Notes under the pieces: generated by a model
Databases searched by the model: none
What the model saw: only the letters and a program-made list of their open reading frames with translations
Told to the model about the DNA's origin: nothing
Shown: in pieces, positions 27,106 through 36,396 of the stretch
How the letters are laid out: the number at the start of each line of letters is the position of its first letter
Numbering within the stretch: the first letter of the stretch is position 1
From: Bermanella sp049115935
GTDB taxonomy: Bacteria > Pseudomonadota > Gammaproteobacteria > Pseudomonadales > Oceanobacteraceae
NCBI GenBank assembly: GCA_049115935.1
Contig: JAGDZK010000076.1
Coordinates: 1-64,000 of the forward strand
DNA length: 64,000 nt
Reading direction: 5' to 3'
Translations under genes and position numbers: made by a program

Positions 27106-28323
27106 TTAAAGTAAATCGCGGCCTTTTTTCGCAGCAATACGTAAACGTAATGCATTCAATTTAATGAAACCCGCTGCGTCTTTTTGATCGTATGCACCGG
27201 CATCGTCTTCAAACGTTGCAATGCTTTCGTCAAATAAAGAATCATCTGACTTACGGCCCACCACAATCACGTTACCTTTATAAAGCTTAACGCGCACGGT
27301 ACCGTTTACATAGGTTTGTGTATCATCGATAGCGGCTTGAAGCATCTTACGCTCAGGGCTCCACCAGTAACCGTTATAAACCAGTTCAGCATAGCGAGGC
27401 ATCATTTCATCTTTTAGATGAGCCGCGTTACGGTCAAGGGTGATTGATTCAATGGCACGGTGAGCTTTTAACATAACAAAGCCCGCTGGGGTTTCATAAC
27501 AACCACGTGCTTTCATGCCCACATAACGGTTTTCAACGATGTCGGTACGACCAATACCGTTTTCGCCCGCTACTTTGTTTAGGTATTCCATAACCGTTGC
27601 TGGGCTCATTTCTTTATCGTCGATGGCAACGATGTCACCACCTTTGAAGGTGATATCTAGGTAAGTAGGTGTATCAGGTGCCGCTTCAGGTGACTTGGTC
27701 CACAGCCACATGTCTTCTTCTGGCTCACTCCAAGGGTTCTCAATTAAATCCCCTTCGTAAGAGATGTGAAGCAAGTTGGCGTCCATTGAGTAAGGGGATT
27801 TTTTACCCGCTTTGTTTTCAACTTGAATACCGTGCTCAGCACAATAAGCCATTAATTTTTCACGGCTATTCAAGTCCCATTCACGCCAAGGGGCAATCAC
27901 TTGTACGCCAGGCTTAAGGGCATACGCACCTAGCTCGAAACGTACCTGGTCGTTACCTTTACCGGTAGCGCCATGGGAAATCGCGTCTGCACCGGTTTCG
28001 TTAGCTATTTCAATTAAACGCTTAGCAATTAACGGACGTGCGATAGAAGTACCTAAGTAGTACTCACCTTCATAAATCGCGTTAGCACGGAACATAGGGA
28101 ATACGAAGTCACGGGCGAATTCTTCGCGTAAGTCTTCAATATAGATTTCTTTAATGCCCATGGCCTCGGCTTTTTTGCGCGCAGGCTCTAACTCTTCGCC
28201 CTGACCCAGGTCAGCGGTAAAAGTTACAATTTCAGCTTGATACTCTTCTTGTAACCATTTCGCGATTACAGAAGTATCCAAGCCACCGGAGTAGGCCAAA
28301 ACAATCTTATTGATCTTGGACAT
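27106..28323 (-). CDS. argG: Argininosuccinate synthase
   Basis: A 405-residue cytoplasmic enzyme that joins citrulline and aspartate using ATP, the penultimate step of arginine synthesis. The ATP-pyrophosphatase loop AYSGGLDTS is at the N-terminus, followed by GATGKGNDQVRFE and other ArgG blocks. The length matches the shorter bacterial class. It is a single gene with an unusual leader containing three small hairpins and its own terminator. Confidence 0.97.
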   Translation of the reverse strand: MSKINKIVLAYSGGLDTSVIAKWLQEEYQAEIVTFTADLGQGEELEPARKKAEAMGIKEIYIEDLREEFARDFVFPMFRANAIYEGEYYLGTSIARPLIAKRLIEIANETGADAISHGATGKGNDQVRFELGAYALKPGVQVIAPWREWDLNSREKLMAYCAEHGIQVENKAGKKSPYSMDANLLHISYEGDLIENPWSEPEEDMWLWTKSPEAAPDTPTYLDITFKGGDIVAIDDKEMSPATVMEYLNKVAGENGIGRTDIVENRYVGMKARGCYETPAGFVMLKAHRAIESITLDRNAAHLKDEMMPRYAELVYNGYWWSPERKMLQAAIDDTQTYVNGTVRVKLYKGNVIVVGRKSDDSLFDESIATFEDDAGAYDQKDAAGFIKLNALRLRIAAKKGRDLL

Positions 28324-28347
28324 GAAGTGCTCCTAAAGACATAGAAC

Positions 28348-28424
28348 ATTGACCACGAATAGGGTCAATACGGATAAAATCAGGGGGCGTATTCTACCGA
28401 GAATACTGGCCATACGCCAGTATT
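28348..28424 (-). promoter_or_regulatory. argG 5' leader with competing hairpins
   Basis: On the transcribed leader lie inverted repeats CCAGTATT/AATACTGG (28,402-28,424), GTATTC/GAATAC (28,389-28,406) and ATTGACC/GGTCAAT (28,348-28,369). The first two share bases 28,402-28,406 and cannot form together. An ArgR operator with clear consensus was not seen. Confidence 0.4.
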
Positions 28425-28433
28425 GGTCTAATG

Positions 28434-28463
28434 TTCATAAAAAGCCTAGGCTTAATTTGTCCA
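28434..28463 (-). promoter_or_regulatory. Possible sigma-70 promoter of argG
   Basis: On the minus strand TGGACA and TATGAA are separated by 18 bases, upstream of the leader hairpins. One mismatch in the -35 and two in the -10 make this a tentative call. Confidence 0.3.
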
Positions 28464-28488
28464 TTATCACTTACTTTAGGGTCTACGA

Positions 28489-28815
28489 ATGAAATTTGTC
28501 CTCTTCTTCCTAATTACTTTGTTTATTAATACCAATGTGGCAGCTGAGCTTGAAGGCTCAAACATATCAGGCTTTAACTTTGGTTATATGGATATCGAGA
28601 AAAAATGCACTGCTAAGCGTGAGGGACAAGATTCACTGTCTATTGAGTGTAAAGGCAGCGACTTAAAAGCTGTTTCACGAGGCTGCGGTGGTTACATAAC
28701 AAAAGGATTAGAAAGCGCTAAACTCAACTGCGGCGGCTCTTTATGGGTATTAAACCAGCGCTGTAAAATAGAGATGCGTGGCGCTGACTATGGCGAATTA
28801 AACTGCAAACTTTAA
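28489..28815 (+). CDS. Small secreted cysteine-containing protein
   Basis: A 108-residue protein with a clear signal peptide (FVLFFLITLFINTNVAA) and six cysteines in the mature part. These occur in loosely repeated units such as LSIECKG, AKLNCGG and GELNCKL. Even cysteine number and spacing suggest three disulfides in the periplasm. No family recognised. It is divergent from argG, and the start ATG follows TAGGG. Confidence 0.65.
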   Translation: MKFVLFFLITLFINTNVAAELEGSNISGFNFGYMDIEKKCTAKREGQDSLSIECKGSDLKAVSRGCGGYITKGLESAKLNCGGSLWVLNQRCKIEMRGADYGELNCKL

Positions 28816-28842
28816 AACTGCAATAACCACACGCCCAATACC

Positions 28843-28858
28843 AAGCAAGCGCTTGCTT
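28843..28858. repeat. Perfect 16-bp palindrome
   Basis: AAGCAAGCGCTTGCTT is its own reverse complement and has no loop, 28 bases after the stop of the small secreted protein gene. It may be a weak terminator stem or a protein-binding site. The rest of the 28,816-29,076 gap shows nothing recognisable. Confidence 0.4.
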
Positions 28859-29076
28859 AATAAATGATCTTTTCTTGCGTGTCTAGGAACCTTCTGGGCA
28901 TGGGAATGAGCCTTAACAATCAATATCATTGCTTAACAGGAGGCTGGTCAAATACAGGCCATTATTCGATATTCTTGAATAGGTGCTACAAAATGTAATC
29001 AAGCCCTTACAACTTATTACGCATAAACTAAGTCGTTGCTGATTAAATACGCCAAATAAGTTCGATTACATTCACT

Positions 29077-29412
29077 TTGGCAAAACAACTAATGAACGCA
29101 CAGACTCAGGACAAACAAGCCCCAATCATCAGCACAACTTTAGCCAACGTGGCTTTCTTGATACATTTTTTACTGTGCGTGATTAACTTTAATTTCACTG
29201 CCTACATTAATGAAATCCCACTACACCAAAGTAATGTAAACACTTTAATATTAGCCATTGTTCAGCCCCTATTTGTGGCGTGCTTAATCGCGCCTGTATT
29301 ATCAATTGCACGGCACACTAACTTCATAGCAGAATTTAAAAATATTTTATTCATTGCCATCAGCCTGTTTGTTGTTTACTCCCTCGCCGATATGACTGGC
29401 GTTATGAATTAA
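29077..29412 (+). CDS. Small membrane protein of unknown function
   Basis: A 111-residue protein with three predicted membrane helices (ANVAFLIHFLLCVINF, LILAIVQPLFVACLIAPVLS, ILFIAISLFVVYSLA). No family recognised. The start is a TTG here. An ATG 15 bases downstream (29,092) is equally possible, and neither has a good ribosome-binding site. Its stop overlaps the end of the convergent esterase gene. Confidence 0.55.
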   Translation: MAKQLMNAQTQDKQAPIISTTLANVAFLIHFLLCVINFNFTAYINEIPLHQSNVNTLILAIVQPLFVACLIAPVLSIARHTNFIAEFKNILFIAISLFVVYSLADMTGVMN

Positions 29413-30074
29413 AGCAGCACCTTATGAATAAAAGCCTGTATGTCTTTTAATTGTGAAGGGCATACATTATGAGCCATTTGATATTCACTCATGGTTGGCT
29501 CAAATCCACCTTGTTTTAAATTTTCAAACGCTCGCTCACCTAACTTCATAGGTACAACATCATCTAATGTGCCGTGACTCAACCAAACAGGTATTTGCTT
29601 AAATTTGCACAGCTGCGTTGCATCCATATCGGCAATATACGTACTCATAGGCATGACACCTGCTAAAGCATGTTCACTGTGAAAGAGTGTGTCATAGGCA
29701 ACAGCCCCACCTTGTGAAAAACCTGCAATAATAATCCGCTTAGAATCAATACCGGCAGCTATTAACTCGTCAACTTTTGCCAGCACATCACTTCGTGATT
29801 GAGCAAGATCCTCTAAATTCGCTTTACGCTCGACACCATGTATTTCCAAATCATACCAAGCAGGCATACTTGCCCCACCATTAATGGTGACATTGCGCAG
29901 CGGCGCATGGGGAAATACATAATGCATCGCAATACTGCTATCTAAATGCAGGTGTTTAGCCATTGGGGCAAAATCATCACCACTGGCACCCAAACCATGC
30001 AGCCAAATAATGGCTGCATTGGCTGGGCCTGCCTTTGGTTTTATTTCAATACAATCAAAAGAACTCATATTCAC
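29409..30074 (-). CDS. Carboxylesterase/phospholipase, alpha/beta fold
   Basis: A 221-residue serine hydrolase of the small carboxylesterase (EstB/LYPLA) family. WLHGLGASGDDF is the oxyanion region, GFSQGG the nucleophile elbow, LDDVVP the acid region, and AHNVCPSQ the catalytic His. It should cleave short- to medium-chain carboxylic esters in the cytoplasm. It follows the ABC permease gene without a gap, so it shares its transcript. In E. coli the ybbA-ybbP pair sits next to the esterase tesA, so an esterase here repeats that association with a different family. Confidence 0.88.
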   Translation of the reverse strand: MNMSSFDCIEIKPKAGPANAAIIWLHGLGASGDDFAPMAKHLHLDSSIAMHYVFPHAPLRNVTINGGASMPAWYDLEIHGVERKANLEDLAQSRSDVLAKVDELIAAGIDSKRIIIAGFSQGGAVAYDTLFHSEHALAGVMPMSTYIADMDATQLCKFKQIPVWLSHGTLDDVVPMKLGERAFENLKQGGFEPTMSEYQMAHNVCPSQLKDIQAFIHKVLL

Positions 30075-32585
30075 CTAAGATATATCCTGCAATAACTGTC
30101 TTGGTGATGCATTCAACACATCACGGTTTGCCCAGAAGCCACTGATCAAAATACTAATTAGAGCAAGTGTTGGAATCCCAAGCCACAAAGACCAATGCGG
30201 TAGCCAGTTCACTTCAAAAATAAACACATACAAGGCAAAACTAATGGATTCGAACGACGCTATAGCTAACACACTTGCCACCAATGCTAAGGTGACATAT
30301 TCACTACGTATACGTGCTCTAATCATTTTTTTACTGGCACCAAAGGTGCGGTACAAAGCGGCTTCATGTTTACGCAGGCTCAATGTACTTAACAAGGTTG
30401 CAAACATAAGTACCATGGCACAGATAAGAACAAGCGCTAAAATAGCCTCAACCGCCACGCTGGTTTGCGTTAAAATTTCTCGAACTTGCTTTAAAATCTG
30501 ATCAATTTCGATGATCGTCACCGCTTTAAACTGCTGATTCATGTCTATCAGCCAACGGCTTTGAGTAGATGGTAAATAAAAGCTATTAATGTAGGTATGA
30601 TGAAATTCATTAATCACACCATCTGCAAATACCACATAAAAATTAGGACGAAAGTTCTCCCACTTTACATTACGGAAGTTTTTTACCTTAGTTACAATAT
30701 CACTACCTGCAATATTAAAAGTAATGCTATCCCCTAACGAAAGTTTTAAGCGCCGTGCTAATTCTGACTCAATAGAAATTGCATTCTCAGCCACCGAATT
30801 ATCATCAAACCAATCGCCCTCGCTTAGTGTTTCATCTTTTGTCAGCTCGTCACTCCAGGTTAAATTAAGCTCTCGCTTTAATGCATTAGGCGCATCATCT
30901 TCTGGGTATAGGTCATCAACATTCACATTGTTAATATGAGTCAATCTCCCACGTACCATAGGATAAAAATCACTGGCCGCTAAACCTTTATCAGTAAGGG
31001 CTTGAGCAAAAGCCTCTTTTTTATCAGGTAAGATATTAATCGCAAAATGATTAGGGGTATCTGCTGGCACCTGCTTTTGCCAATCCTCAAATAAATCACC
31101 ACGTACTAACCATATCAATGCCACCGAGGTAAAAATAAACGCAAAGGCAGCCACCTGTGAACGGGCATAATATTGATGGCGATCAAGCTGGCTTAACCCA
31201 ACTTGAAGAAAGTCAGGTAAAAACCCTTGTATCTTCATTAAGCCTTTTAATAACACGCTCGACAAAACCCCATAAACCAGCAATAAAATCGCCAGCCCTA
31301 CTACAAATACAACGGATAAAATGATGCTACCTGTCAACAAATACGCAAGCGCCAGCATAATCACCACTGCCAATACAAAAAATACATTGGCTTTTACCGA
31401 CTGTGGCGCTAACTCACGACGCAATACCCGCACAGGGCTCACTTGGTTTAAATTTAAAATAGGTGCTAATGCCACCAGCATTAATACAAGGACGGCACAA
31501 ACAAGGCTGATTAACACAGGTAATATTCGGGCTGGCATTAAGTCTTTAGGTAAAATATCGGCTACGGTTTCAAGTAACGCAAAATGCAAAACAAACCCTA
31601 AAATTGCACCGATTACCGCGCCTAAAATCGCAGTGAACAATAGTTTATAAATAAATATATTACGCACTTGAGCACTGGACGCCCCTAAACAACGCAACAA
31701 AGCTGCCGTATTGTAATGGCGTTCACTGTAACGCTTAGCGCACAACGCAATAGCGACGGCCGCAAGCAACACACTAATTAAGCTGGCTAATGATAAATAT
31801 TGTTGTGCTTTTTTAAGAGCATTACCTACGTTATTCTGGCTATCTTCCACACCCGCTAATTTATCCGCTTTGTTTAATTGCGGTTTTAACCAACTGACAA
31901 ATTGCGCTAAAGCATCCTCTGAACCGGTATAATATTGTTTATACCAAATACGACTGCCTTCATTAACGACCCCTGTTTTTGGTACATCCCCATAGTTCAT
32001 TAGTAGGCGACCAAATGGGCTAAACAAACTACCCGAGCGGTCTGCATCTTGTTGTAAAATCTTATCTACCACAAACTCGGCGTTACCTATTTCAATAGTA
32101 TCGCCAAGCTTAGCATTTAACTTTTGTAAAATGCGTTCTTCTGCCCAAACCTTGCCCAGTGCTGGGGCTTGTTTAACCCGTTCTGACTGAGTACTGGCTT
32201 GCGCATAAAAACCATTGGCCACCTGGTTAAAGCCTTTTAAGGGGTAGTTATCCTCTACTGAGCGTACACGTATCAGTTGTAATTGCTCATTGGCATACGC
32301 CATGGTTGAAAAGCCAAGTGCCGATGAAGTATTTAAACCGAGGGATTGTGCATGCTGAATATATTCATTAGACAACGCCCGTGTACTAAACACGGTTAAG
32401 TCACCCGCAATTAGTTCACTGGCGCGGTATTCCATGGTACGGGATAGGCGATCACTAAAACTTGAAATCATTGACATGCTTAACGCCGCAAGCAAAGTAG
32501 CGGCAATTAACAAACGTTTCTCACTACTGCGTAAATCATTCAACCAATGTTTACATGCCAGCAGAAAAACCTGAGGGTGTTTCAT
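30075..32585 (-). CDS. FtsX-like ABC transporter permease (YbbP-like)
   Basis: An 836-residue permease of the MacB/LolC type. It has one N-terminal helix, a large periplasmic domain, three helices near residues 255-375, a second group of helices near 390-480, another periplasmic domain, and the final FtsX helices around 715-825. Size and two-block layout match E. coli YbbP. With the ATPase gene 18 bases upstream it forms a complete ABC system. Its substrate is unknown in the family, probably lipophilic or a lipoprotein-related molecule. Confidence 0.87.
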   Translation of the reverse strand: MKHPQVFLLACKHWLNDLRSSEKRLLIAATLLAALSMSMISSFSDRLSRTMEYRASELIAGDLTVFSTRALSNEYIQHAQSLGLNTSSALGFSTMAYANEQLQLIRVRSVEDNYPLKGFNQVANGFYAQASTQSERVKQAPALGKVWAEERILQKLNAKLGDTIEIGNAEFVVDKILQQDADRSGSLFSPFGRLLMNYGDVPKTGVVNEGSRIWYKQYYTGSEDALAQFVSWLKPQLNKADKLAGVEDSQNNVGNALKKAQQYLSLASLISVLLAAVAIALCAKRYSERHYNTAALLRCLGASSAQVRNIFIYKLLFTAILGAVIGAILGFVLHFALLETVADILPKDLMPARILPVLISLVCAVLVLMLVALAPILNLNQVSPVRVLRRELAPQSVKANVFFVLAVVIMLALAYLLTGSIILSVVFVVGLAILLLVYGVLSSVLLKGLMKIQGFLPDFLQVGLSQLDRHQYYARSQVAAFAFIFTSVALIWLVRGDLFEDWQKQVPADTPNHFAINILPDKKEAFAQALTDKGLAASDFYPMVRGRLTHINNVNVDDLYPEDDAPNALKRELNLTWSDELTKDETLSEGDWFDDNSVAENAISIESELARRLKLSLGDSITFNIAGSDIVTKVKNFRNVKWENFRPNFYVVFADGVINEFHHTYINSFYLPSTQSRWLIDMNQQFKAVTIIEIDQILKQVREILTQTSVAVEAILALVLICAMVLMFATLLSTLSLRKHEAALYRTFGASKKMIRARIRSEYVTLALVASVLAIASFESISFALYVFIFEVNWLPHWSLWLGIPTLALISILISGFWANRDVLNASPRQLLQDIS

Positions 32586-32603
32586 ATTTTCTCCTGCTCG
32601 CTA

Positions 32604-33305
32604 TTAAAGTGTGACGGTATCGCTGGTCACGGTTTCGATTAGTTTGCCATCAATTAAATGCACTTGCCGTTGGCAGCGTTTCGCTAAGGTTTCATCATGG
32701 GTAACCAGTACCAGCGTGGTATTGAGCTGCGCATTTAAATCAAATAATAAATCCTCAATTTTTTCGCCAGTGTGCTCATCTAAATTACCCGTAGGTTCAT
32801 CGGCAAATAACACATCCGGTTCGCAGGCAAATGCGCGGGCAATGGCCACACGCTGCTGCTCACCGCCACTTAATTGATTCGGTTGATGATCTAAACGCTG
32901 TGAAAGGCCTACTTTCTCCAACCAGCTGATGGCTTTTGTTTTAGCATGGGCATCACCGGTTAGCTCAAGGGGCAACATGACGTTATCCAACGCACTTAAA
33001 TGCGGAAGCAATTGAAAGTTCTGAAATACGAAGCCCACGTGCTCTTTGCGCACGGCAGCACGGCCATCTTCGCTCATCTGTGACAAGTCTTGTCCTTTAA
33101 TGCGCACATGGCCACTTGAGGCTTGATCGAGCCCAGCTAATAGACTTAATAAGGTAGATTTACCCGAACCACTCTTGCCCACAATGGCAATGGTCTCCCC
33201 TGCAGCCACCGATAAATTCACATTGGATAAGATATTTAAGGTCTGCTCACCCAAGGTAAGAGACTTACACAGCTGTTCAACATCAATCATATTTAACAAA
33301 TCCAT
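32604..33305 (-). CDS. ABC transporter ATPase (YbbA-like)
   Basis: A 233-residue ATP-binding subunit of the LolD/MacB class. Walker A is GKSGSGKST, the Q-loop FQNFQLLP, the signature LSGGEQQRVAIARA and Walker B VLFADEPTGNLD. It powers the downstream YbbP-like permease. Met 6 (MIDVEQL) may be the true start, since no clear ribosome-binding site precedes either. Confidence 0.9.
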   Translation of the reverse strand: MDLLNMIDVEQLCKSLTLGEQTLNILSNVNLSVAAGETIAIVGKSGSGKSTLLSLLAGLDQASSGHVRIKGQDLSQMSEDGRAAVRKEHVGFVFQNFQLLPHLSALDNVMLPLELTGDAHAKTKAISWLEKVGLSQRLDHQPNQLSGGEQQRVAIARAFACEPDVLFADEPTGNLDEHTGEKIEDLLFDLNAQLNTTLVLVTHDETLAKRCQRQVHLIDGKLIETVTSDTVTL

Positions 33306-33584
33306 TATTTATCTATATGTAATAAGTATAAGCAGTCTCATCAGATCACTAAATACGCCAAAAATTCAACAAACATTGCCCGTATATCCAATTTTTATCA
33401 AACCCCACTCACAATCAACATACCCAAGCGCCTAAACAGAGATATTGAGCCTGCCAAGCCCTATATCCGCAAGCTTGGCGTAATTCGACTCAATCTAAAA
33501 TAACCACTTGTCTGAGTAATATAATTTCCTATACTAAAAAGGTGGTTTTGCTTCATACAAATTTGAATAATCTAGGTGCAATGC

Positions 33585-34709
33585 ATGGCATGGTTTGATC
33601 AGTTAAGCGTCTCTCGCCAACTAACCACTGCACAGCTTGCCTTATTTAATAACGAGATTCGTACTCAGCAAATACGCTCATCACGCTTTTTCACCATCAT
33701 CACCCTACTGCTATCCCTTGTATTCTTAGTCTCAGACGCCCACTTTTTACAACAGCACTTCACTGAATTGGCTTGGTTGCGAACATCAGTCGTATTTGCT
33801 TGTGTAGCTGGCGCATTTACCCTTGAGTATTTAGCGTTACGCAGTGCCTATTTCTTATTAGCTGTCGCACTGATCACCTACAATACAGTGATTGTCTACA
33901 TAGGCATACTTGCTGCCAATGCTGGGCTAGATACCTATCAACAGGGCACGATTATTATCATTATTTATTGCTGTAGTTTATTACAAGCGCCGCTTTTACT
34001 GACAACCGCCATCACCACAATTTGCTGGGCCAGCTACGTTGTTGGAATTAGCTTATATTCAATCACAGATCTATCCGTAATTTTAAACAATACTATTGTA
34101 TTCTTGATTGCCTCAATCTTAGGGTTATTGACCGTTGCTCATCGCGAACGTTATTTATTAAACTATTTTTTAACCACTCAGAAATTAAAAGAGCAAGAAC
34201 GAAATTCAAAAGAACAGGCCTTTAAAGATGCGTTAACCAAGTTACCTAATCGCTTATCAATCATGCAAAAAATTGAAAGCTACGAGGCATTAATTCCCAA
34301 AGATATGATTGTTATGATGGCTGATGTAGATAACTTTAAAAAAATAAACGATCGATTTGGCCATAAATCCGGTGACCTCGCTCTGAAGTTAGTTGCTGAT
34401 ACGCTAAACCAACACATACAAAATAAAAATGGATTTGTAAGCCGCTACGGCGGTGAAGAGTTCATGATAATTTTAGAAAACTATAATGAAGAAGAAAGCA
34501 AAGCATTAGGCAATGCCTTGGTTGCATCCATTAACAGCATTTCCCACCCTGAATTACCAGCCATGAGTATTTCAATTGGCGGCTATCTAACAACGGGCAA
34601 TGAGACATCCATGACCGATTGCATAGAACGCGCAGATCAAACACTACTCAGAGCAAAAAAAGACGGTAAAAACCGGTTTTTACTCAATCAGCGTGTTTAT
34701 AGCCGATAA
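33585..34709 (+). CDS. Membrane-bound GGDEF diguanylate cyclase
   Basis: A 374-residue protein with about six N-terminal membrane helices (residues 30-190), a short coiled linker rich in Lys and Glu, and a C-terminal GGDEF domain with active site RYGGEEF. The position of the inhibitory RxxD I-site is degenerate (NKNG), so feedback inhibition is probably lost, unlike the cyclase at 8,007. It should produce cyclic di-GMP in response to a membrane signal. The ATG has an AGGTG site six bases upstream; an earlier GTG is less likely. Confidence 0.88.
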   Translation: MAWFDQLSVSRQLTTAQLALFNNEIRTQQIRSSRFFTIITLLLSLVFLVSDAHFLQQHFTELAWLRTSVVFACVAGAFTLEYLALRSAYFLLAVALITYNTVIVYIGILAANAGLDTYQQGTIIIIIYCCSLLQAPLLLTTAITTICWASYVVGISLYSITDLSVILNNTIVFLIASILGLLTVAHRERYLLNYFLTTQKLKEQERNSKEQAFKDALTKLPNRLSIMQKIESYEALIPKDMIVMMADVDNFKKINDRFGHKSGDLALKLVADTLNQHIQNKNGFVSRYGGEEFMIILENYNEEESKALGNALVASINSISHPELPAMSISIGGYLTTGNETSMTDCIERADQTLLRAKKDGKNRFLLNQRVYSR

Positions 34710-34820
34710 AATGATATTTATTGACTAATAGAGGTTTTAAAGAAATAAATAAAGACATAGATGTTTATTTGCGTAAACTGCCACCCACAGACAAGCCACT
34801 ACTCATATCAGATACCAGCT

Positions 34821-35195
34821 ATGAAAGATTGCAACTCCTGCGGTAAATGCTGCATTAAATACAGCAACGGTGGTCTATCCGCATCCAAAACGGAAATCAG
34901 TGCATGGCAAGATGACGCCCCAGAGATCGCCGCATACGTACATAACGGCGAAATTTGGCATGACCCAAACACCAAGCAACTAATTGAGTTATGCCCCTTT
35001 TTAGAAAACGCCCCCAACAGCAAGGTATATACCTGCTCTATCTATTACAATCGTCCAGATGATTGCCGCTATTACCCAAGTACCTTCGAAGAAATGGTGG
35101 CCGACGGTTGCGAGATGGTCGAAGCTAAAGATTTAAAAGACCCTAAAAAAGCACGCCAAGCATTAGATATTATTATGAGTGATAGCCGATATTAA
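34821..35195 (+). CDS. YkgJ-type cysteine-cluster protein
   Basis: A 124-residue protein with the cysteine pattern of the YkgJ/zinc-iron-chelating family: CNSCGKCC at the N-terminus, then CPFL, YTCSIYYNRPDDCRYYP. The family is thought to bind an Fe or Zn centre; function is unknown. The start at MKDCNSCG fits the family. An upstream in-frame ATG at 34,761 would add 20 residues of unusual sequence. Confidence 0.8.
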   Translation: MKDCNSCGKCCIKYSNGGLSASKTEISAWQDDAPEIAAYVHNGEIWHDPNTKQLIELCPFLENAPNSKVYTCSIYYNRPDDCRYYPSTFEEMVADGCEMVEAKDLKDPKKARQALDIIMSDSRY

Positions 35196-35266
35196 TAGCG
35201 GATGAAATTACACATCCCCACATTTTTGATTTACTCCTATAACTCTATCTGTAAAAAACTAGCCAT

Positions 35267-36253
35267 CTAGCTTTTTATAAAGCGATAGTAAGAACTCACA
35301 TCACTAAAGCCTAATTGTTCAGCCCGTACCTCACTGCTCAATGCTGTTTCTTTTAAGTCACGTAATTTATTTAACCTTGCCTGTTTTACTAACTGAGAAA
35401 AAGTTGTCCCTTCATCTTTTAATTTACGATACAAAGTCGCTCGGCTCATGTGCAATGAACCCAATACGTTTTCAATATTACTAAAGGTAGTCAGGTTTTT
35501 AAGCAACAACACTTGTACACTTGCAACGGTTGAGTCCAAGGCATTCATGGATAAATTAATGCTTTGAGCACGCTCTTTTAAAATATCACGTAAATATGGA
35601 TTTGCACTATCAAGGGGCTGATTAAACTCAGATTTAGCTAAGATAATTCGATTTACATTAGCGTTAAATACTATATTTTCACCAAACAGATCATGGTAAT
35701 CATAACTATGATTAGGTTCAGAGTAAGTGAAACTTGCAGACTTGACGTCTAAAGACTGCCCTACAAAATAATTAGCCCAAGCAATAATCGCCACCATGCT
35801 ACGCTCAATGGCCAAATGGGGATATGTGTATAAGGAAATGTGTTCGAATTCTAAAATAACATCGTCTGACATATCAGACGTAATCAACTGCCAATGCTCT
35901 GCATGATTTAACAAAGCTACATTATGGGTGAATATATCAAATGCTTGGGCCAAGCTGTCACTGTGTGAAATCCAATTCGCTAACACCCCTTTGGCTTGAT
36001 TGTTAACGGTGCACCCTATCTTAAAAGCGAAGTTGGATGTCTTATCTACTTCATTCCATAATGAGACCAAATGGGCTTCAGCCAAGCGTTGCTCTACAAT
36101 GGAATCCCCTTGCTTAAACAAAATGTATTGTGCAAATACTTCGCTACTAAAATATTTAAGTTCCGATTCTGATAAAACACCAGCCATGATCAGTTCATTT
36201 GCTAAGTCCACCACGGCAATGGCCGATACAGTTTTATTAAGCGTGTGCGTCAT
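35267..36253 (-). CDS. AraC-family regulator with shortened C-terminus
   Basis: A 328-residue regulator whose N-terminal part is of the arabinose-binding type. The first helix-turn-helix is complete (IENVLGSLHMSRATLYRKLKDEGTTF). The second begins normally (VRAEQLGFSDVSSYYRF) but the chain stops at IKS, about 15-20 residues before the usual end of the AraC domain. It may be mutated or still functional. It is divergent from the flavin-binding protein gene at 36,397 across 143 bases, suggesting that gene as its target. Confidence 0.75.
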   Translation of the reverse strand: MTHTLNKTVSAIAVVDLANELIMAGVLSESELKYFSSEVFAQYILFKQGDSIVEQRLAEAHLVSLWNEVDKTSNFAFKIGCTVNNQAKGVLANWISHSDSLAQAFDIFTHNVALLNHAEHWQLITSDMSDDVILEFEHISLYTYPHLAIERSMVAIIAWANYFVGQSLDVKSASFTYSEPNHSYDYHDLFGENIVFNANVNRIILAKSEFNQPLDSANPYLRDILKERAQSINLSMNALDSTVASVQVLLLKNLTTFSNIENVLGSLHMSRATLYRKLKDEGTTFSQLVKQARLNKLRDLKETALSSEVRAEQLGFSDVSSYYRFIKS

Positions 36254-36396
36254 AACAGTCTCTAATTTGAATCAATTTTCCACTTGCTTGAAACCAAATA
36301 CCTAACCCGCATAGGGGAAAGCCTTTTACACTAACGGCTCATTTATTCGCTAAACCACCTATTACATTGACACAGAGTATAAATAAAGGTTTTAAC

